DNA from: Caulobacteraceae bacterium
GTDB taxonomy: Bacteria > Pseudomonadota > Alphaproteobacteria > Caulobacterales > Caulobacteraceae
Assembly (NCBI GenBank): GCA_947475845.1
Contig: CANJMO010000007.1
Location: forward strand, 1 to 64,000
Direction of reading: 5' to 3'
Length of the DNA: 64,000 bases
In this document: positions 37,598 through 46,704 of the stretch, one piece after another
Layout: every line of letters starts with the position of its first letter
Numbering within the stretch: position 1 is the stretch's first letter
The notes under the pieces: generated by a model
What the model was told of the DNA's origin: nothing
The model's input: only the letters and a program-made list of their open reading frames with translations
Database searches by the model: none
Position numbers and translations under genes: made by a program

Positions 37598-38796
37598 GCA
37601 GGAGGTCGGTTCCCCCCTGCTTGCCCCCCGGCGTTAGCAACTCCAGCGCGTCCCCCGCGCCCGCCGGCTGGCCGATCGCCGCGCATGCGGACCTTGGACC
37701 CCGGCTTCAGCGACAGCTGGCCATCGATGACCACCGTGTCGCCCGGCTTGACGCCGGTCTTGATGACGGCCGTGGAATCCTGGGTCGTGATGACCGACAC
37801 CGGATGCATGGTCGCCTTGTTGTCGTTGACTACGAAGATGAACGGACCGTTCGGGCCCTGGTTGACCGCGGTGCTCGGCACGGTCATCGCCTTGGCCAGG
37901 GTCTGCACGGTCAGGCGCACATTGACGAACTGGCCGGGCCACAGGCTGCGCTTGTCGTTGGCGAACTTGGCCTTCATCTGCACGGTGCCGGTGGCCGGAT
38001 CGACGCGGTTGTCGGTGACGGCCAGCTGGCCGACGCCGGCGACCTCATTGGTCTCCTGGCTCAGTGCCTGGGTCACCAGGGGCTTGCGGAACCCCTGCGA
38101 GGCCTCGGCCAGCCGCTGGAATTCGCCCTCGGGAATGGTGAAGGTGACCGCGATCGGGGTCACTTCATTGATGGTGATGATGCCAGTGGTGTCTTGGGTT
38201 GACACCAGATTGCCCGGATCGACCAAGCGCACGCCGGCGCGGCCGGTGACCGGTGACCGGATGGTAGTGAAGGCCATATTGACCTGGGCGGCCTGAACCG
38301 AGCCCTTATCGATCATCACGGTGCCTTCGTACTGCTTGACCAGAGCTGCCTGGGTGTCGACCTGCGCCTTGGCGATGGAGTCCTGGGCAGCCAGTTGCTG
38401 GTAGCGCTTCAGGTCGATGCGGGCCTGCTCCAGCTGAGCCTCGTCACGCTTTTCGGCGCCTTGGGCCTGCATCAGGGCGGCGCGGTAGGGGGCCGGGTCG
38501 ATCTGAGCGACGATCTGGCCTTTCTTGACCTCGGAGCCTTCGGCGATCGGCACCGAAAGCAGGCGGCCGTTGACCTGGGCGCGGATCAGCACGCCTTGCC
38601 AAGCCTGGGCGGCGCCCAGGGCGGTCACCACCACCGGAAAATCCTTCACCGCCACCTTGGCGGTGGCCACGGCAATCACGGGCGTGGGGTTGGTCTTGGC
38701 CGGCTTCTTCTTGCCGAGGGCCAGCCAGGCGCAGAGCGCTACGACGACCAGCGCCAGGCCCACGAAACCCCAGCGAAACCCACCCCTGTCAGCCAT
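37594..38796 (-). CDS. RND periplasmic adaptor subunit (MdtA-like)
   Basis: 400 residues. An N-terminal membrane anchor (GFVGLALVVVALCAWLAL) precedes the lipoyl half-motif VLIRAQVNGRLLSVPIAEGS, a coiled-coil hairpin (about residues 105-165, Gln/Ala/Lys rich), the returning half TTIRSPVTGRAGVRLVDPG and the beta-barrel region. The end is a Gly/Arg-rich tail. It links the inner-membrane pumps to the outer-membrane channel. It is the first gene of the operon. No regulator gene is adjacent, and the upstream 400 bases are shared with the divergent flagellin gene. Confidence 0.92.
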   Translation of the reverse strand: MADRGGFRWGFVGLALVVVALCAWLALGKKKPAKTNPTPVIAVATAKVAVKDFPVVVTALGAAQAWQGVLIRAQVNGRLLSVPIAEGSEVKKGQIVAQIDPAPYRAALMQAQGAEKRDEAQLEQARIDLKRYQQLAAQDSIAKAQVDTQAALVKQYEGTVMIDKGSVQAAQVNMAFTTIRSPVTGRAGVRLVDPGNLVSTQDTTGIITINEVTPIAVTFTIPEGEFQRLAEASQGFRKPLVTQALSQETNEVAGVGQLAVTDNRVDPATGTVQMKAKFANDKRSLWPGQFVNVRLTVQTLAKAMTVPSTAVNQGPNGPFIFVVNDNKATMHPVSVITTQDSTAVIKTGVKPGDTVVIDGQLSLKPGSKVRMRGDRPAGGRGGRAGVANAGGQAGGNRPPA

Positions 38797-39203
38797 GCAT
38801 ATTCCTCTGTGCGGTCACGTCGGACATCTGGTCCGTCGTCAAAAACCAACATGTTCAAAAAACAAAGTTCACTACTGCGCTTAATTCGCCCTCGTCCAGC
38901 GAGGATCGGGCCCCGAACCCCCGGGGGACTAAGCCTTTAGGGTACTGCTAGAGGGGAAATCAAACCACCGTATTGCAGTGCGCTCGGTTTTGTTGCCGCT
39001 GCGTTGCAGAGCTGTCGTCAGCTACGGCTCGCAAGCCTCTGATTCATAATAACTGCGTCGTTTACCTAGACTTAAGCGCCTGGGAACAATGGTGGTTTTG
39101 ATGTCGTGGCTCTCGCCTATCAGGGGAGGCCCATTTCATCGCCGGGAATAATTCCCGCCCAGCCCGAATGGCTGGGAATTCCTTAGAAAAGGAACTGACT
39201 ACT
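38797..39203. promoter_or_regulatory. Divergent regulatory region between mdtA-like gene and flagellin gene
   Basis: About 400 bases with no gene. TTTACCTAGACTTAA at 39061-39075 fits the CtrA full-site pattern TTAA-N7-TTAA except for one base. A perfect 15-base palindrome (CGGGAATAATTCCCG) lies at 39143-39157, followed by a separate hairpin. I looked for the sigma-54 pattern TGGC-N7-9-TTGC expected for Caulobacter flagellin genes and did not find a convincing match. The ribosome site is AAAAGGA, ending about 13 bases before the ATG. Confidence 0.45.
39158..39176 (+). promoter_or_regulatory. Perfect hairpin in the flagellin 5' leader
   Basis: CCCAGCC, loop CGAAT, GGCTGGG: a 7-bp perfect stem with a five-base loop, 27 bases before the flagellin ATG. 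In Caulobacter crescentus the regulator FlbT acts on structured 5' leaders of flagellin mRNA to control its stability, so this hairpin is a candidate for such control. The sequence is observed; the function is inferred. Confidence 0.5.
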
Positions 39204-39839
39204 ATGGCGCTTAACAGCATCAACACGAACCTGTCAGCGATGACAGCGCTGTCCAACCTGATGTCTACCCAGTCTCAGTTGGCCACCACCCAAAACACCA
39301 TCTCCACCGGAAAGAAGATCAACACCGCCAAGGATAACGGCGCTGTGTGGTCGATCGCCAACACCATGAACGGGAAGGTCTCCTCCCTGGACTCGGTGAA
39401 GGACTCGCTCAACCGCGCTCAGTCCACCATCGACGTCGCCATGTCGGCCGGCCAGCAGGTTTCCGACCTGCTGACGCAAATGAAGGCGAAGGCCCTGGCC
39501 GCCGCCGACACCTCGCTGGACACCACCAGCCGCACGGCCCTGAACGAAGACTTCAAGTCCCTGCGCGACCAGATCTCCAAGGTCGTCACCAACGCCGACT
39601 TCAACGGCATCAACATGGTCAAGTCGGGCGGCACCACGCTCAACGCCCTGGCCAGCCACCTGAAGTTCGTCGGCAGCCTGCAAAACTCGCTGACGACCGG
39701 CATTTCCAACCTCGTGGACGCCGACATGGCGGCCGAGAGCGCCAAGCTCCAGGCGCTGCAGACCAAGCAGCAACTGGGCGTCCAGACGCTGTCGATCGCC
39801 AACCAGTCCACCAGCATCATGCTGTCTCTGTTCCGCTAA
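39204..39839 (+). CDS. Flagellin, short form
   Basis: 211 residues beginning [19 protein letters not shown], a typical Caulobacterales flagellin start, and ending [20 protein letters not shown]...SLFR. The D0/D1 helices at both ends are complete. The centre is unusually short: after [13 protein letters not shown] the chain goes directly to [18 protein letters not shown]. The C. crescentus flagellins I remember are about 273 residues and carry some 60 extra residues there. It may be a naturally short flagellin or another internal deletion. The protein would be exported by the flagellar type III system to build the filament. It is isolated from other flagellar genes. Confidence 0.9.
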   Translation: MALNSINTNLSAMTALSNLMSTQSQLATTQNTISTGKKINTAKDNGAVWSIANTMNGKVSSLDSVKDSLNRAQSTIDVAMSAGQQVSDLLTQMKAKALAAADTSLDTTSRTALNEDFKSLRDQISKVVTNADFNGINMVKSGGTTLNALASHLKFVGSLQNSLTTGISNLVDADMAAESAKLQALQTKQQLGVQTLSIANQSTSIMLSLFR

Positions 39840-39853
39840 GAGAACAGGCTGGC

Positions 39854-39875
39854 GGGGGAGGCCTGCGCCTCCCCC
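39854..39875 (+). terminator. Strong hairpin after the flagellin gene
   Basis: GGGGGAGGC, loop CTGC, GCCTCCCCC: a perfect 9-bp stem starting 14 bases after the flagellin stop. No T-run follows (GTTCG), so it may stop transcription weakly or protect the mRNA 3' end. Confidence 0.6.
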
Positions 39876-39959
39876 GTTCGCCGCCAATTGCACCAACGAA
39901 ATCCTCGTAAAATCCTCGAGATAGGGCTATCCCGACGGCTTGTGCCCCGGTGATCGCCC

Positions 39960-42032
39960 ATGACCAGCCCCAGCCCCGATATCCAGGCCCTGCTATCCGA
40001 CTGGACCGGACCGCACGGCGGTCAAATCCCCTTCGATCAGGTTCGAGTCCCTGCCCTCGCCCCGGCGTTGGAAGAAGCCATGCGGCTGAACCTGGCCGAG
40101 ATCGCCGCCATCGCCGGCAGTCCTGAACACCCGACTTTCCACAATACCATCGAGGCGCTTGAGCGCTGCGGCCACGCGCTGGACAGGGTCGCGACGGTTT
40201 ACGGCGTGTGGATCAGCAACCTGAAGACCCCGGACGTCCAGGCGACCGAAACCGAAATGGCCCCCAAGCTGGCGGCCTTCGACGACCAGATCATCCAGGA
40301 CGCCGCCCTGTTCGCCCGCCTCGACGCCGTCTACCAGGCGCGCGAAACGTCCGGCCTGACGCCGGAACAGCAACGCCTCACCTGGCACCACTGGACCCGC
40401 TTCGTGAAGGAGGGCGCCAAGCTCACCCCCGACGCCAAAGCCCGGGTCACGAACATCAATCAGGAGCTGGCGGGACTCTATTCGCGGTTCGGTCAGAACC
40501 TGCTGGCCGATGAGGCCGGCTACGTCCTCTATCTCAACGAAGCCGATCTGGCTGGCTTGCCCGCTTCCCTGCGCGATGCGGCGAGGGCGATGGCGGCGGA
40601 CAACGGACGGCCCGGCGAATTCGCCATCCCCAACACCCGCTCGTGGATGGACCCGTTCCTGACCTACGCCGACCGCCGCGACCTGCGCGAAAGCATCTGG
40701 CGCACCTACTACAGCCGCGGCGACAACCGCGACGCCAACGACAACACCCTCGCGGTGATCCCCCGCATCCTCAAACTGCGCGCCGAAAAGGCGGCCCTGC
40801 TCGGCTTCGACACCTACGCCGACTGGAAGCTAAGCGACACCATGGCCCGCACGCCCGCCAATGCGATGGCGCAGATGATGGACGTCTGGCCGGCCGCCAC
40901 GGCGCGGGTGCGCGAGGAGGTCGCCGACATGCAGGCCCTTGCCGACCGCCTTGCCGGCGGCAACGCGCCCGCCATCGCCGCCTGGGACTACCGCTACTAT
41001 GCCGAGAAGGTGCGCAAGGCGAAGTACGACCTCGATATGGAGCAGGTGAAGCCGTACCTGCAGCTGCATCATCTGCGCGAAGGCATGTTCTGGGCGGCCA
41101 GCCAACTTTACGGCTTCAGCTTCAGCAAGCTCGACGACACCCCCGTGTTCGATCCGGCGGTCACGGTCTACGAGGTCGCCGACGCGGCGGGCGGCCATGT
41201 GGCGCTATGGCACTTCGATCCCTACGCCCGGCCGATCAAGGCCTCCGGCGCCTGGATGAGCCAGTACCGCTCGCAGGAACAGCTGGCCCCCGCGGCGGCG
41301 ATCGTCTCCAACAACACCAACTTCGTAAACCCGCCACCGGGCCAGCCGGTGCTGGTGTCGTGGGACGACGCGGTCACCCTGTTCCACGAATTCGGCCACG
41401 CCCTGCACGCCATGACCTCGCAGGTCACCTACCCGTCGCTGTCGGGGACCAACGTGGCCCGCGACTTCGTCGAATTCCCCTCTCAGCTCAACGAGAACTG
41501 GCTGTCGACCCACCAGGTCCTGAGCCGCTTCGCCATCGATCAGGACGGCAATCCGATCCCCGACAGTCTGGTCGACAAGATACTCAGGATCCAGACCTTC
41601 AACACCGGCTTCGCCGTTACCGAATACCTGGCCGCGGCCATCGTCGACATGAAGCTGCATAGCCTGCAGCAGGGCCCCGACGCGCCGCCGATCGACGCCG
41701 ACGCCTTCGAAAAGGCGACCCTGGCTGAGCTGGGCATGCCCGCCGAAATCGTCATGCGTCACCGCACCCCGCAGTTCGGCCACATCTTCCAGGGCGATAG
41801 CTACGCGGCCGGCTACTACTCTTACCTGTGGGCCGAGGTCCTCGACCACGACGCCTTCGAGGCCTTCACCGAGGCGGGCGGCCCCTACGACTCCAAGGTG
41901 GCCAAGCGGTTGCTCGATACGGTGATGAGCGTCGGCAACACCGTCGATCCGGCCGTCGCCTACCGCAACTTTCGCGGCCGCGATCCGAATGTCGGGGCCT
42001 ATCTGCGGTCCAAGGGTTTCGCGCCGGCTTAG
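39960..42032 (+). CDS. dcp: M3-family peptidyl-dipeptidase (Dcp-type zinc oligopeptidase)
   Basis: 690 residues, usual for Dcp/oligopeptidase A. The zinc site is HEFGHALH near residue 480, followed by the Glu-bearing helix DFVEFPSQLNENWL. The C-terminal FGHIFQGDSYAAGYYSYLWA is a typical substrate-binding Tyr/His region. Near the N-terminus is PTFHNTIEALERCGHALDRV. No signal peptide is seen, so it is cytoplasmic. It removes dipeptides from the C-terminus of short peptides. Its stop shares TTAG with the convergent TPR gene. Confidence 0.93.
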   Translation: MTSPSPDIQALLSDWTGPHGGQIPFDQVRVPALAPALEEAMRLNLAEIAAIAGSPEHPTFHNTIEALERCGHALDRVATVYGVWISNLKTPDVQATETEMAPKLAAFDDQIIQDAALFARLDAVYQARETSGLTPEQQRLTWHHWTRFVKEGAKLTPDAKARVTNINQELAGLYSRFGQNLLADEAGYVLYLNEADLAGLPASLRDAARAMAADNGRPGEFAIPNTRSWMDPFLTYADRRDLRESIWRTYYSRGDNRDANDNTLAVIPRILKLRAEKAALLGFDTYADWKLSDTMARTPANAMAQMMDVWPAATARVREEVADMQALADRLAGGNAPAIAAWDYRYYAEKVRKAKYDLDMEQVKPYLQLHHLREGMFWAASQLYGFSFSKLDDTPVFDPAVTVYEVADAAGGHVALWHFDPYARPIKASGAWMSQYRSQEQLAPAAAIVSNNTNFVNPPPGQPVLVSWDDAVTLFHEFGHALHAMTSQVTYPSLSGTNVARDFVEFPSQLNENWLSTHQVLSRFAIDQDGNPIPDSLVDKILRIQTFNTGFAVTEYLAAAIVDMKLHSLQQGPDAPPIDADAFEKATLAELGMPAEIVMRHRTPQFGHIFQGDSYAAGYYSYLWAEVLDHDAFEAFTEAGGPYDSKVAKRLLDTVMSVGNTVDPAVAYRNFRGRDPNVGAYLRSKGFAPA

Positions 42033-43540
42033 GCGAAGCGCTCGGCCAGGGCGGCGCGCACCTCGGCCAACACGCTCGACCAATCACCGATGTGCGGCTG
42101 CCGAAACTGGCGCACGCTGGGATACCAGACGCTGTCGGGCCCCATCGGCGACCAACGCCAGCAGGCGTCGAAGCGGTTCATGATCCAGGTCGGCTTACCC
42201 AGGGCTCCAGACAGGTGGGCGGTGGAGGTGTCGACAGTGACCAGCAGGTCGAGGTTTTCGATCAGGGCGGCGGTGTCGGAAAAATCGCCGATGTCCGCGG
42301 CCATGTTGACGATCGGGGGCCCGTCCCAGGACGGCTGATCCAGCGCATCGAGATCGCCCTCAGCCGGTTGACCCTTTTGCAGGCTGTGAAACTCGACCGG
42401 CAGGCCCTTGAACGCCGCCAGCATCGACAGGGGGATATTGCGCCGCCCGTTGATCGCCTTCAGCTCCGGCTGATCCGGGCGCACGCCGCTGGACCACACC
42501 AGCCCGACGCGGGGATTCGTCTTGGGGCCGAGCCTGCCGCTCCAGACCTTCACCCGCTGCGGATCGGCGAACAGGTAGGGCACGTTGAGGGGGATCGTCT
42601 CCAGCGTGGTCCTGAACGCGAACGGCAGGCTCATCAGGGGACAGTGCAGGTCGAAGGGCGGCAACGACTGGCCGAGCTCGATCACTTGGCTGATGCCCGG
42701 CAGGCTGCGCATCAGAGCGACCAGCGGCTCTTCCACCTCGATGACGACCGTGGCTCCAGCTTCGGCCGCCAGGGCCCCGTAGCGGCAGAACTGCAGGATG
42801 TCGCCGAACCCCTGCTCGCTGTGCAGCAGCAGGGTCTTGCCGGCCAGGGGTTCCTCGCCGCGCCAGAACGGGCGGTCGAAGTTGCGGCTTTGCAGATAGG
42901 CCTGCATCCGCTCATGCTTCCAGCGCCACTCGAACTGTTCGAAGCCGCCAAGATAGTCGCCGGAAGCGAGGCGGGCGAAGCCGCGGTTGGCGTGAATTTC
43001 GGCGACGCCGGGCTGGGCCGCGACGGCCAGGTCGAAAGCCGCCGCCGCCTCTCCGTTGCGGTTCAGCGCGCGCAAGGCGTTGCCGCGGTTGTTGTGCAGT
43101 TTGACGTTGCCCGGCTGGCGCTTCAGCGCCCGGTCGTAGCCGGCGAGGGCTTCGACCGGGCGACCGAGATCGAGCAGGGCGTTGGCCCGGTTGAGCTGGG
43201 CGTCGACGAACGAGGGATTGAGCTTCAGCGCCCGCTCGCAGGCTTCCAGGGCCTCATCGTACTGACCCGCGTCGCGCAGGGCGTTGCCGAGGTTGCTGTG
43301 GGCGCTGGCGTCGCGCGGGTTGAGTGCGATGGAGCGGCGCAGCAGATCGATGCCGTCCTGGGTCTGGCCCACCTGCAGTAGGATCAAAGCCATCAGCTGC
43401 CAGGCCATGGCGCTGTTGGGATCCGCGGCGACAACCTCGTTCAGCGCCTGCCACGCCTCTTCCAGCCGCCCCTGTTGCAGCAGGGCGAGACCGTTCTGCA
43501 GCATCGCGCCGGTGTTCGCGGAGGAAATGGGGCCTACCAT
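42029..43540 (-). CDS. TPR protein with GT-9-like glycosyltransferase domain
   Basis: 503 residues. About six tetratricopeptide repeats occupy residues 10-205 (for example NPRDASAHSNLGNALRDAGQ and NPSFVDAQLNRANALLDLG). The C-terminal half has KTLLLHSEQGFGDILQFCRY, PRVGLVWSSG and LLVTVDTSTAHLSGALGKPT, like heptosyltransferase/GT-9 and O-GlcNAc-transferase-type proteins. Architecturally it fits soluble protein glycosyltransferases or sugar-binding scaffolds. A flagellin gene lies 2 kb away, so flagellin modification is a speculative possibility. A longer N-terminus is possible, but the ATG at 43540 matches the start of the TPR fold. Confidence 0.8.
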   Translation of the reverse strand: MVGPISSANTGAMLQNGLALLQQGRLEEAWQALNEVVAADPNSAMAWQLMALILLQVGQTQDGIDLLRRSIALNPRDASAHSNLGNALRDAGQYDEALEACERALKLNPSFVDAQLNRANALLDLGRPVEALAGYDRALKRQPGNVKLHNNRGNALRALNRNGEAAAAFDLAVAAQPGVAEIHANRGFARLASGDYLGGFEQFEWRWKHERMQAYLQSRNFDRPFWRGEEPLAGKTLLLHSEQGFGDILQFCRYGALAAEAGATVVIEVEEPLVALMRSLPGISQVIELGQSLPPFDLHCPLMSLPFAFRTTLETIPLNVPYLFADPQRVKVWSGRLGPKTNPRVGLVWSSGVRPDQPELKAINGRRNIPLSMLAAFKGLPVEFHSLQKGQPAEGDLDALDQPSWDGPPIVNMAADIGDFSDTAALIENLDLLVTVDTSTAHLSGALGKPTWIMNRFDACWRWSPMGPDSVWYPSVRQFRQPHIGDWSSVLAEVRAALAERFA

Positions 43541-43574
43541 GGAAGCCCGTTCCTGCACTGCCTGCGGCGAGCCG

Positions 43575-44822
43575 TCAAACGGGCGTCGGCGACAACTCCA
43601 CACTGTCGGACAGCGCGCTGCGGCGCTTGCCCGGCGCGGTCTCGTGCAGGCCCATGCCGAGGATGCCCGCCAGCACCGCCAATCCCGCCAGGATCCACAT
43701 CACCGCCGACAGGCTCCAAAGGTCCGCCGCCCTGCCCGCGATCGCCGGGCTGAATACTCCGCCCAGCACCTCGCCGAGGCCCATGACGAAGCCGACCGCC
43801 GTGGCCACATAGCGCGCGGGAATGGTCTCTGACGGGATGGTGGCCATGAACAGCGGGAAGATGCCGTTCAAAGCCCAGCCGAGGAAAAACAGTGGAACCA
43901 GGGCCCAGGCCGAACCGCCCAGGTACATGGCGCCGAACGGAATCATCAGGCCCAGGAACGGGATCAGGATCATCACCGGGCGGCGGCCGACACGGTCGGA
44001 GATCGCCGGCACCACGAAGCTGCCAAGGGTGGCGGACAGGCCCAGCGTGCCCATCAGCCAGCCGGTCGTCTTTGGATCGAAGTGGCGCACCTGGGTCAGG
44101 AACAGGGGCATGAAGGCCCAGGTGATCACCAGATAGGAGACCAGCAGGATCGAGATCAGGGCGCACAGCACCATGTTGCGGTACTTCAAGGCCGTGACGA
44201 AGGTCAGCCGGTCATGGACGGCGCTGGCGTCGCGCTCGGGCTCCTTGACGTAGAACCAGATCAGGGCGGCGCAGATCAGGCCCGGAACCCCGGCTAGGAA
44301 AAAGGCATGCCGCCAGCCGAAGGTCGCGGCGAACACCGTCAGCACCACCGGCGCCACGAAAGAGCCGAGGAAATTGGAGCCCAGGTTCTGGGCCACGCCC
44401 ATGCCCAGGCCGCGCCGCTCGGGCGATACCGCTTCGGCCACCAGCGAATGGGATATGGGCATCACCGCGCCTTCCGCCGCGCCCATCAGCAGGCGCGCGC
44501 CGAACAGCATCAGGAACGAGGTGGCGATGCCCGACATCAGCGAGCAGATCGAAAACGCGACCCCGGCCAGGACGATGAACACCTTCTTTCGGCCCGCGCG
44601 GTCCGACCAGGCGCCGATGAAAATCCCCGATAGGGCCCAGGTGAACGACAGGGCCGACGACAACAGCCCGACCTGGGAGAAGCTGAGCTTCAGGTCCGGT
44701 TGCACATAGGGCATCAGGAAATTGAGGGCGTTGCGATCGAAGAACAGCACCCCGAAGTTCAGGCTGAGCAGCAGCACCAGAATCACCTGGTAGCGCCCGC
44801 TGGTCGTCTGGCCGGTGGTCAT
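43575..44822 (-). CDS. MFS importer (anion:cation symporter-like)
   Basis: 415 residues with twelve helices. TM1 reads LSLNFGVLFFDRNALNFLMP, and the loop GAWSDRAGRKKVFIVLAGVA is motif A. The FDRNALNFLMPYV-type start and GARLLMGAAEGAVMPISHSL in TM4 suit the ACS/aromatic-acid importer branch of the MFS. It probably brings the cluster's substrate, likely an organic or aromatic acid, into the cell. It is the last gene of a minus-strand group with ADH, SDR and cupin, 52 bases after the ADH stop. Confidence 0.85.
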   Translation of the reverse strand: MTTGQTTSGRYQVILVLLLSLNFGVLFFDRNALNFLMPYVQPDLKLSFSQVGLLSSALSFTWALSGIFIGAWSDRAGRKKVFIVLAGVAFSICSLMSGIATSFLMLFGARLLMGAAEGAVMPISHSLVAEAVSPERRGLGMGVAQNLGSNFLGSFVAPVVLTVFAATFGWRHAFFLAGVPGLICAALIWFYVKEPERDASAVHDRLTFVTALKYRNMVLCALISILLVSYLVITWAFMPLFLTQVRHFDPKTTGWLMGTLGLSATLGSFVVPAISDRVGRRPVMILIPFLGLMIPFGAMYLGGSAWALVPLFFLGWALNGIFPLFMATIPSETIPARYVATAVGFVMGLGEVLGGVFSPAIAGRAADLWSLSAVMWILAGLAVLAGILGMGLHETAPGKRRSALSDSVELSPTPV

Positions 44823-44874
44823 GGTCGGGTCCTCCAGGCTGGGCGTCTGGCGCGCCCTGGCCGCTCGCGATGGT

Positions 44875-45876
44875 CTAGGGCGCCACCAGCACCTTGCACT
44901 GACGGGTACGCTTACGCAGGGCCTCGAACACCTCGGGCAGGTCGTCCAGCCCGATGGTGTCGGTGATCATGGCGCGCGGCTCCACCGCCCCCGCGCTGAG
45001 GGCGTCGAGCGATGCTTCGTATTCCTGGGTCTTGAAGAAGGCGGCGAACTGGATGCGCGCTTCCTTCGACAGGGCCTTGAACGGGATGAAGCTGTCGGGA
45101 CGGGTGCACAGCCCCTGGACCAGCACCGTGCCGTGCACGCGCACATGCTCCACGCTTTGGGCGATCATGCCGGGCACGCCGACGCATTCGAACACGATGT
45201 CGGCCTTGGACCCGAGAATCCGGTCGGCCTGGGCGACGTGATCCTCGTCTCCCGCGACGAAGGCGGTGGCGCCCATGACCATCGCCCGCTCTTCCTGGTA
45301 GCGGCCCAGGTCGGTGATCACGACCAGGGCCGCGCCCATACGGCGAACCCAGAAGGCGGTGGCCAGGCCGATCGGCCCGGCGCCCAGGATCACCACCTTG
45401 TCGCCCGGCTGCAGGCCCGACTTCACGACGCCATGCAGGGCGACGGCGAGAGGCTCGACCAGAGCGCCGTCGGCCAGACTGGCGGAGGCCGGCAGGCGTA
45501 CGCACTGACGCTCCAGCGCCACGGCGTATTCGCCATAGCCGCCCCCAATCAGGCTCATCTCCAGGCACCAGGCCGGCTCGCCTGAGAGGCAGGTGGGGCA
45601 ATGGCCGCAGCCCTTGATCGGCGGAACCGACACCCGGTCGCCGATGCGCAGGCCTTGCACGCCGCTGCCCACCGCCGCGACTTCGCCGGCGAATTCGTGG
45701 CCGAGCACGGCGCCGGGCGGAATGCCGAACATCGGGTCCTCGGTCATGTGCAGGTCCGAGCCGCAGATACCGCAGCGTCCGACCTTGACCACCACCTCGC
45801 CCGCGCCGGGCTCTGGGTCGGGCAGGGTTTCGATGCAGAGCTTCTGGCTCAAGCCCTGGAACACCGCCGCCTTCAC
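44875..45876 (-). CDS. Zinc-dependent medium-chain alcohol dehydrogenase
   Basis: 333 residues. The catalytic zinc site is formed by CGICGSDLH and GHEFAGEVAAVGSG; structural-zinc cysteines sit in KGCGHCPTCLSGEPAWC; the NAD(P)-binding fold is VILGAGPIGLATAFWVRR. It oxidises an alcohol, or reduces a carbonyl, with NAD(P). The ATG overlaps the SDR stop as ATGA, so the two dehydrogenases are co-translated. Together with the cupin dioxygenase this suggests a side-chain oxidation pathway. The substrate is unknown; threonine- or sorbitol-dehydrogenase relatives are alternatives. Confidence 0.88.
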   Translation of the reverse strand: MKAAVFQGLSQKLCIETLPDPEPGAGEVVVKVGRCGICGSDLHMTEDPMFGIPPGAVLGHEFAGEVAAVGSGVQGLRIGDRVSVPPIKGCGHCPTCLSGEPAWCLEMSLIGGGYGEYAVALERQCVRLPASASLADGALVEPLAVALHGVVKSGLQPGDKVVILGAGPIGLATAFWVRRMGAALVVITDLGRYQEERAMVMGATAFVAGDEDHVAQADRILGSKADIVFECVGVPGMIAQSVEHVRVHGTVLVQGLCTRPDSFIPFKALSKEARIQFAAFFKTQEYEASLDALSAGAVEPRAMITDTIGLDDLPEVFEALRKRTRQCKVLVAP

Positions 45877-46700
45877 GCCCGCGCTCCCAGCGAACCGATC
45901 ATGGCCCCGCCGTCGATCACCACATGGGCGCCGGTCATGTAGGACGAGGCGTCCGACGCCAGATACAGCGCCAGGGGCTTGATCTGGTCGGTCTCGGCGA
46001 TGCGTCCAAGCGGGACGCTGGAATCCCAGGCGGCGCGGACCACCGGGTCCTTCAACCAGCCGCCGCCGATATTGGTGACGAACGGTCCGGGGGCGATGGC
46101 GTTGACCCGCACGCCGTACTCGGCCAGCTCCAGCGCCAGATGACGGACCATGTGCGCTACGCCGGCCTTGGCCGGCATATAGGGCATGCCGACGATCGGC
46201 TCGTTGAACACCGCGGCGTTGGACGAGGTGGCGATGATCGAGCCCTTGCCGGCCGGCTTCATCAGCCGAGCCGCCTCGCGGAAGGTGTTGAACACGCCCG
46301 TCAGGTTGATCGAGATCGTACGGTCCCAGCGTGACGGGTCCATGGTGTCGATCTGGCCGTCGTCGTTGCGCCGCCCTTCGGGGTTCCAGAAGCCGGCGCC
46401 CGGATCGATGCCGGCGTTGGCGAAGCAGATGTCGAGCCCGCCGAAGGCCGCCGCGTGGGCGTCGAACACGGCGGTCATGCGGGACCTGTCGGCAACGTCC
46501 AGCTGCGCCGCGCGAGCGTCAGCTCCGCTCGCCCGCAGGCGGTCTGCCTCACGCTCGGCGCCCTCGCCGTCGATGTCGGTCAGGGTGACCTTGGCCCCGG
46601 CTTCGGCCAGCATCTCGGCGTAGGCCAGGCCGATGCCCGACGCCGCGCCGGTGACCAGACCCGAGAGGCCGGCGATGTCGAACTGCTTGAGGGTGCTCAT
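45873..46700 (-). CDS. Short-chain dehydrogenase/reductase (SDR)
   Basis: 275 residues from the ATG of MSTLKQFDIAGLSGLVTG. The nucleotide-binding motif TGAASGIG lies near residue 17, NAG appears in CFANAGIDPG, and the catalytic Tyr-x-x-x-Lys is YMPAK, preceded by the Ser-rich segment IIATSSNAAVF. INLTGVFNTF gives the Asn of the tetrad. It is a classical NAD(P)-dependent alcohol/ketone oxidoreductase. It sits between the cupin and the Zn-ADH genes, only four bases after the cupin stop, so it belongs to the same operon. Confidence 0.9.
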   Translation of the reverse strand: MSTLKQFDIAGLSGLVTGAASGIGLAYAEMLAEAGAKVTLTDIDGEGAEREADRLRASGADARAAQLDVADRSRMTAVFDAHAAAFGGLDICFANAGIDPGAGFWNPEGRRNDDGQIDTMDPSRWDRTISINLTGVFNTFREAARLMKPAGKGSIIATSSNAAVFNEPIVGMPYMPAKAGVAHMVRHLALELAEYGVRVNAIAPGPFVTNIGGGWLKDPVVRAAWDSSVPLGRIAETDQIKPLALYLASDASSYMTGAHVVIDGGAMIGSLGARA

Positions 46701-46704
46701 CCGG

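Noticed and set aside
38941-39160. Sigma-54 promoter for the flagellin gene
   Set aside because: The best candidates (TGGCTCTCGCCTATC, GCTCGGTTTTGTTGC) each match only one half of the -24/-12 pattern.
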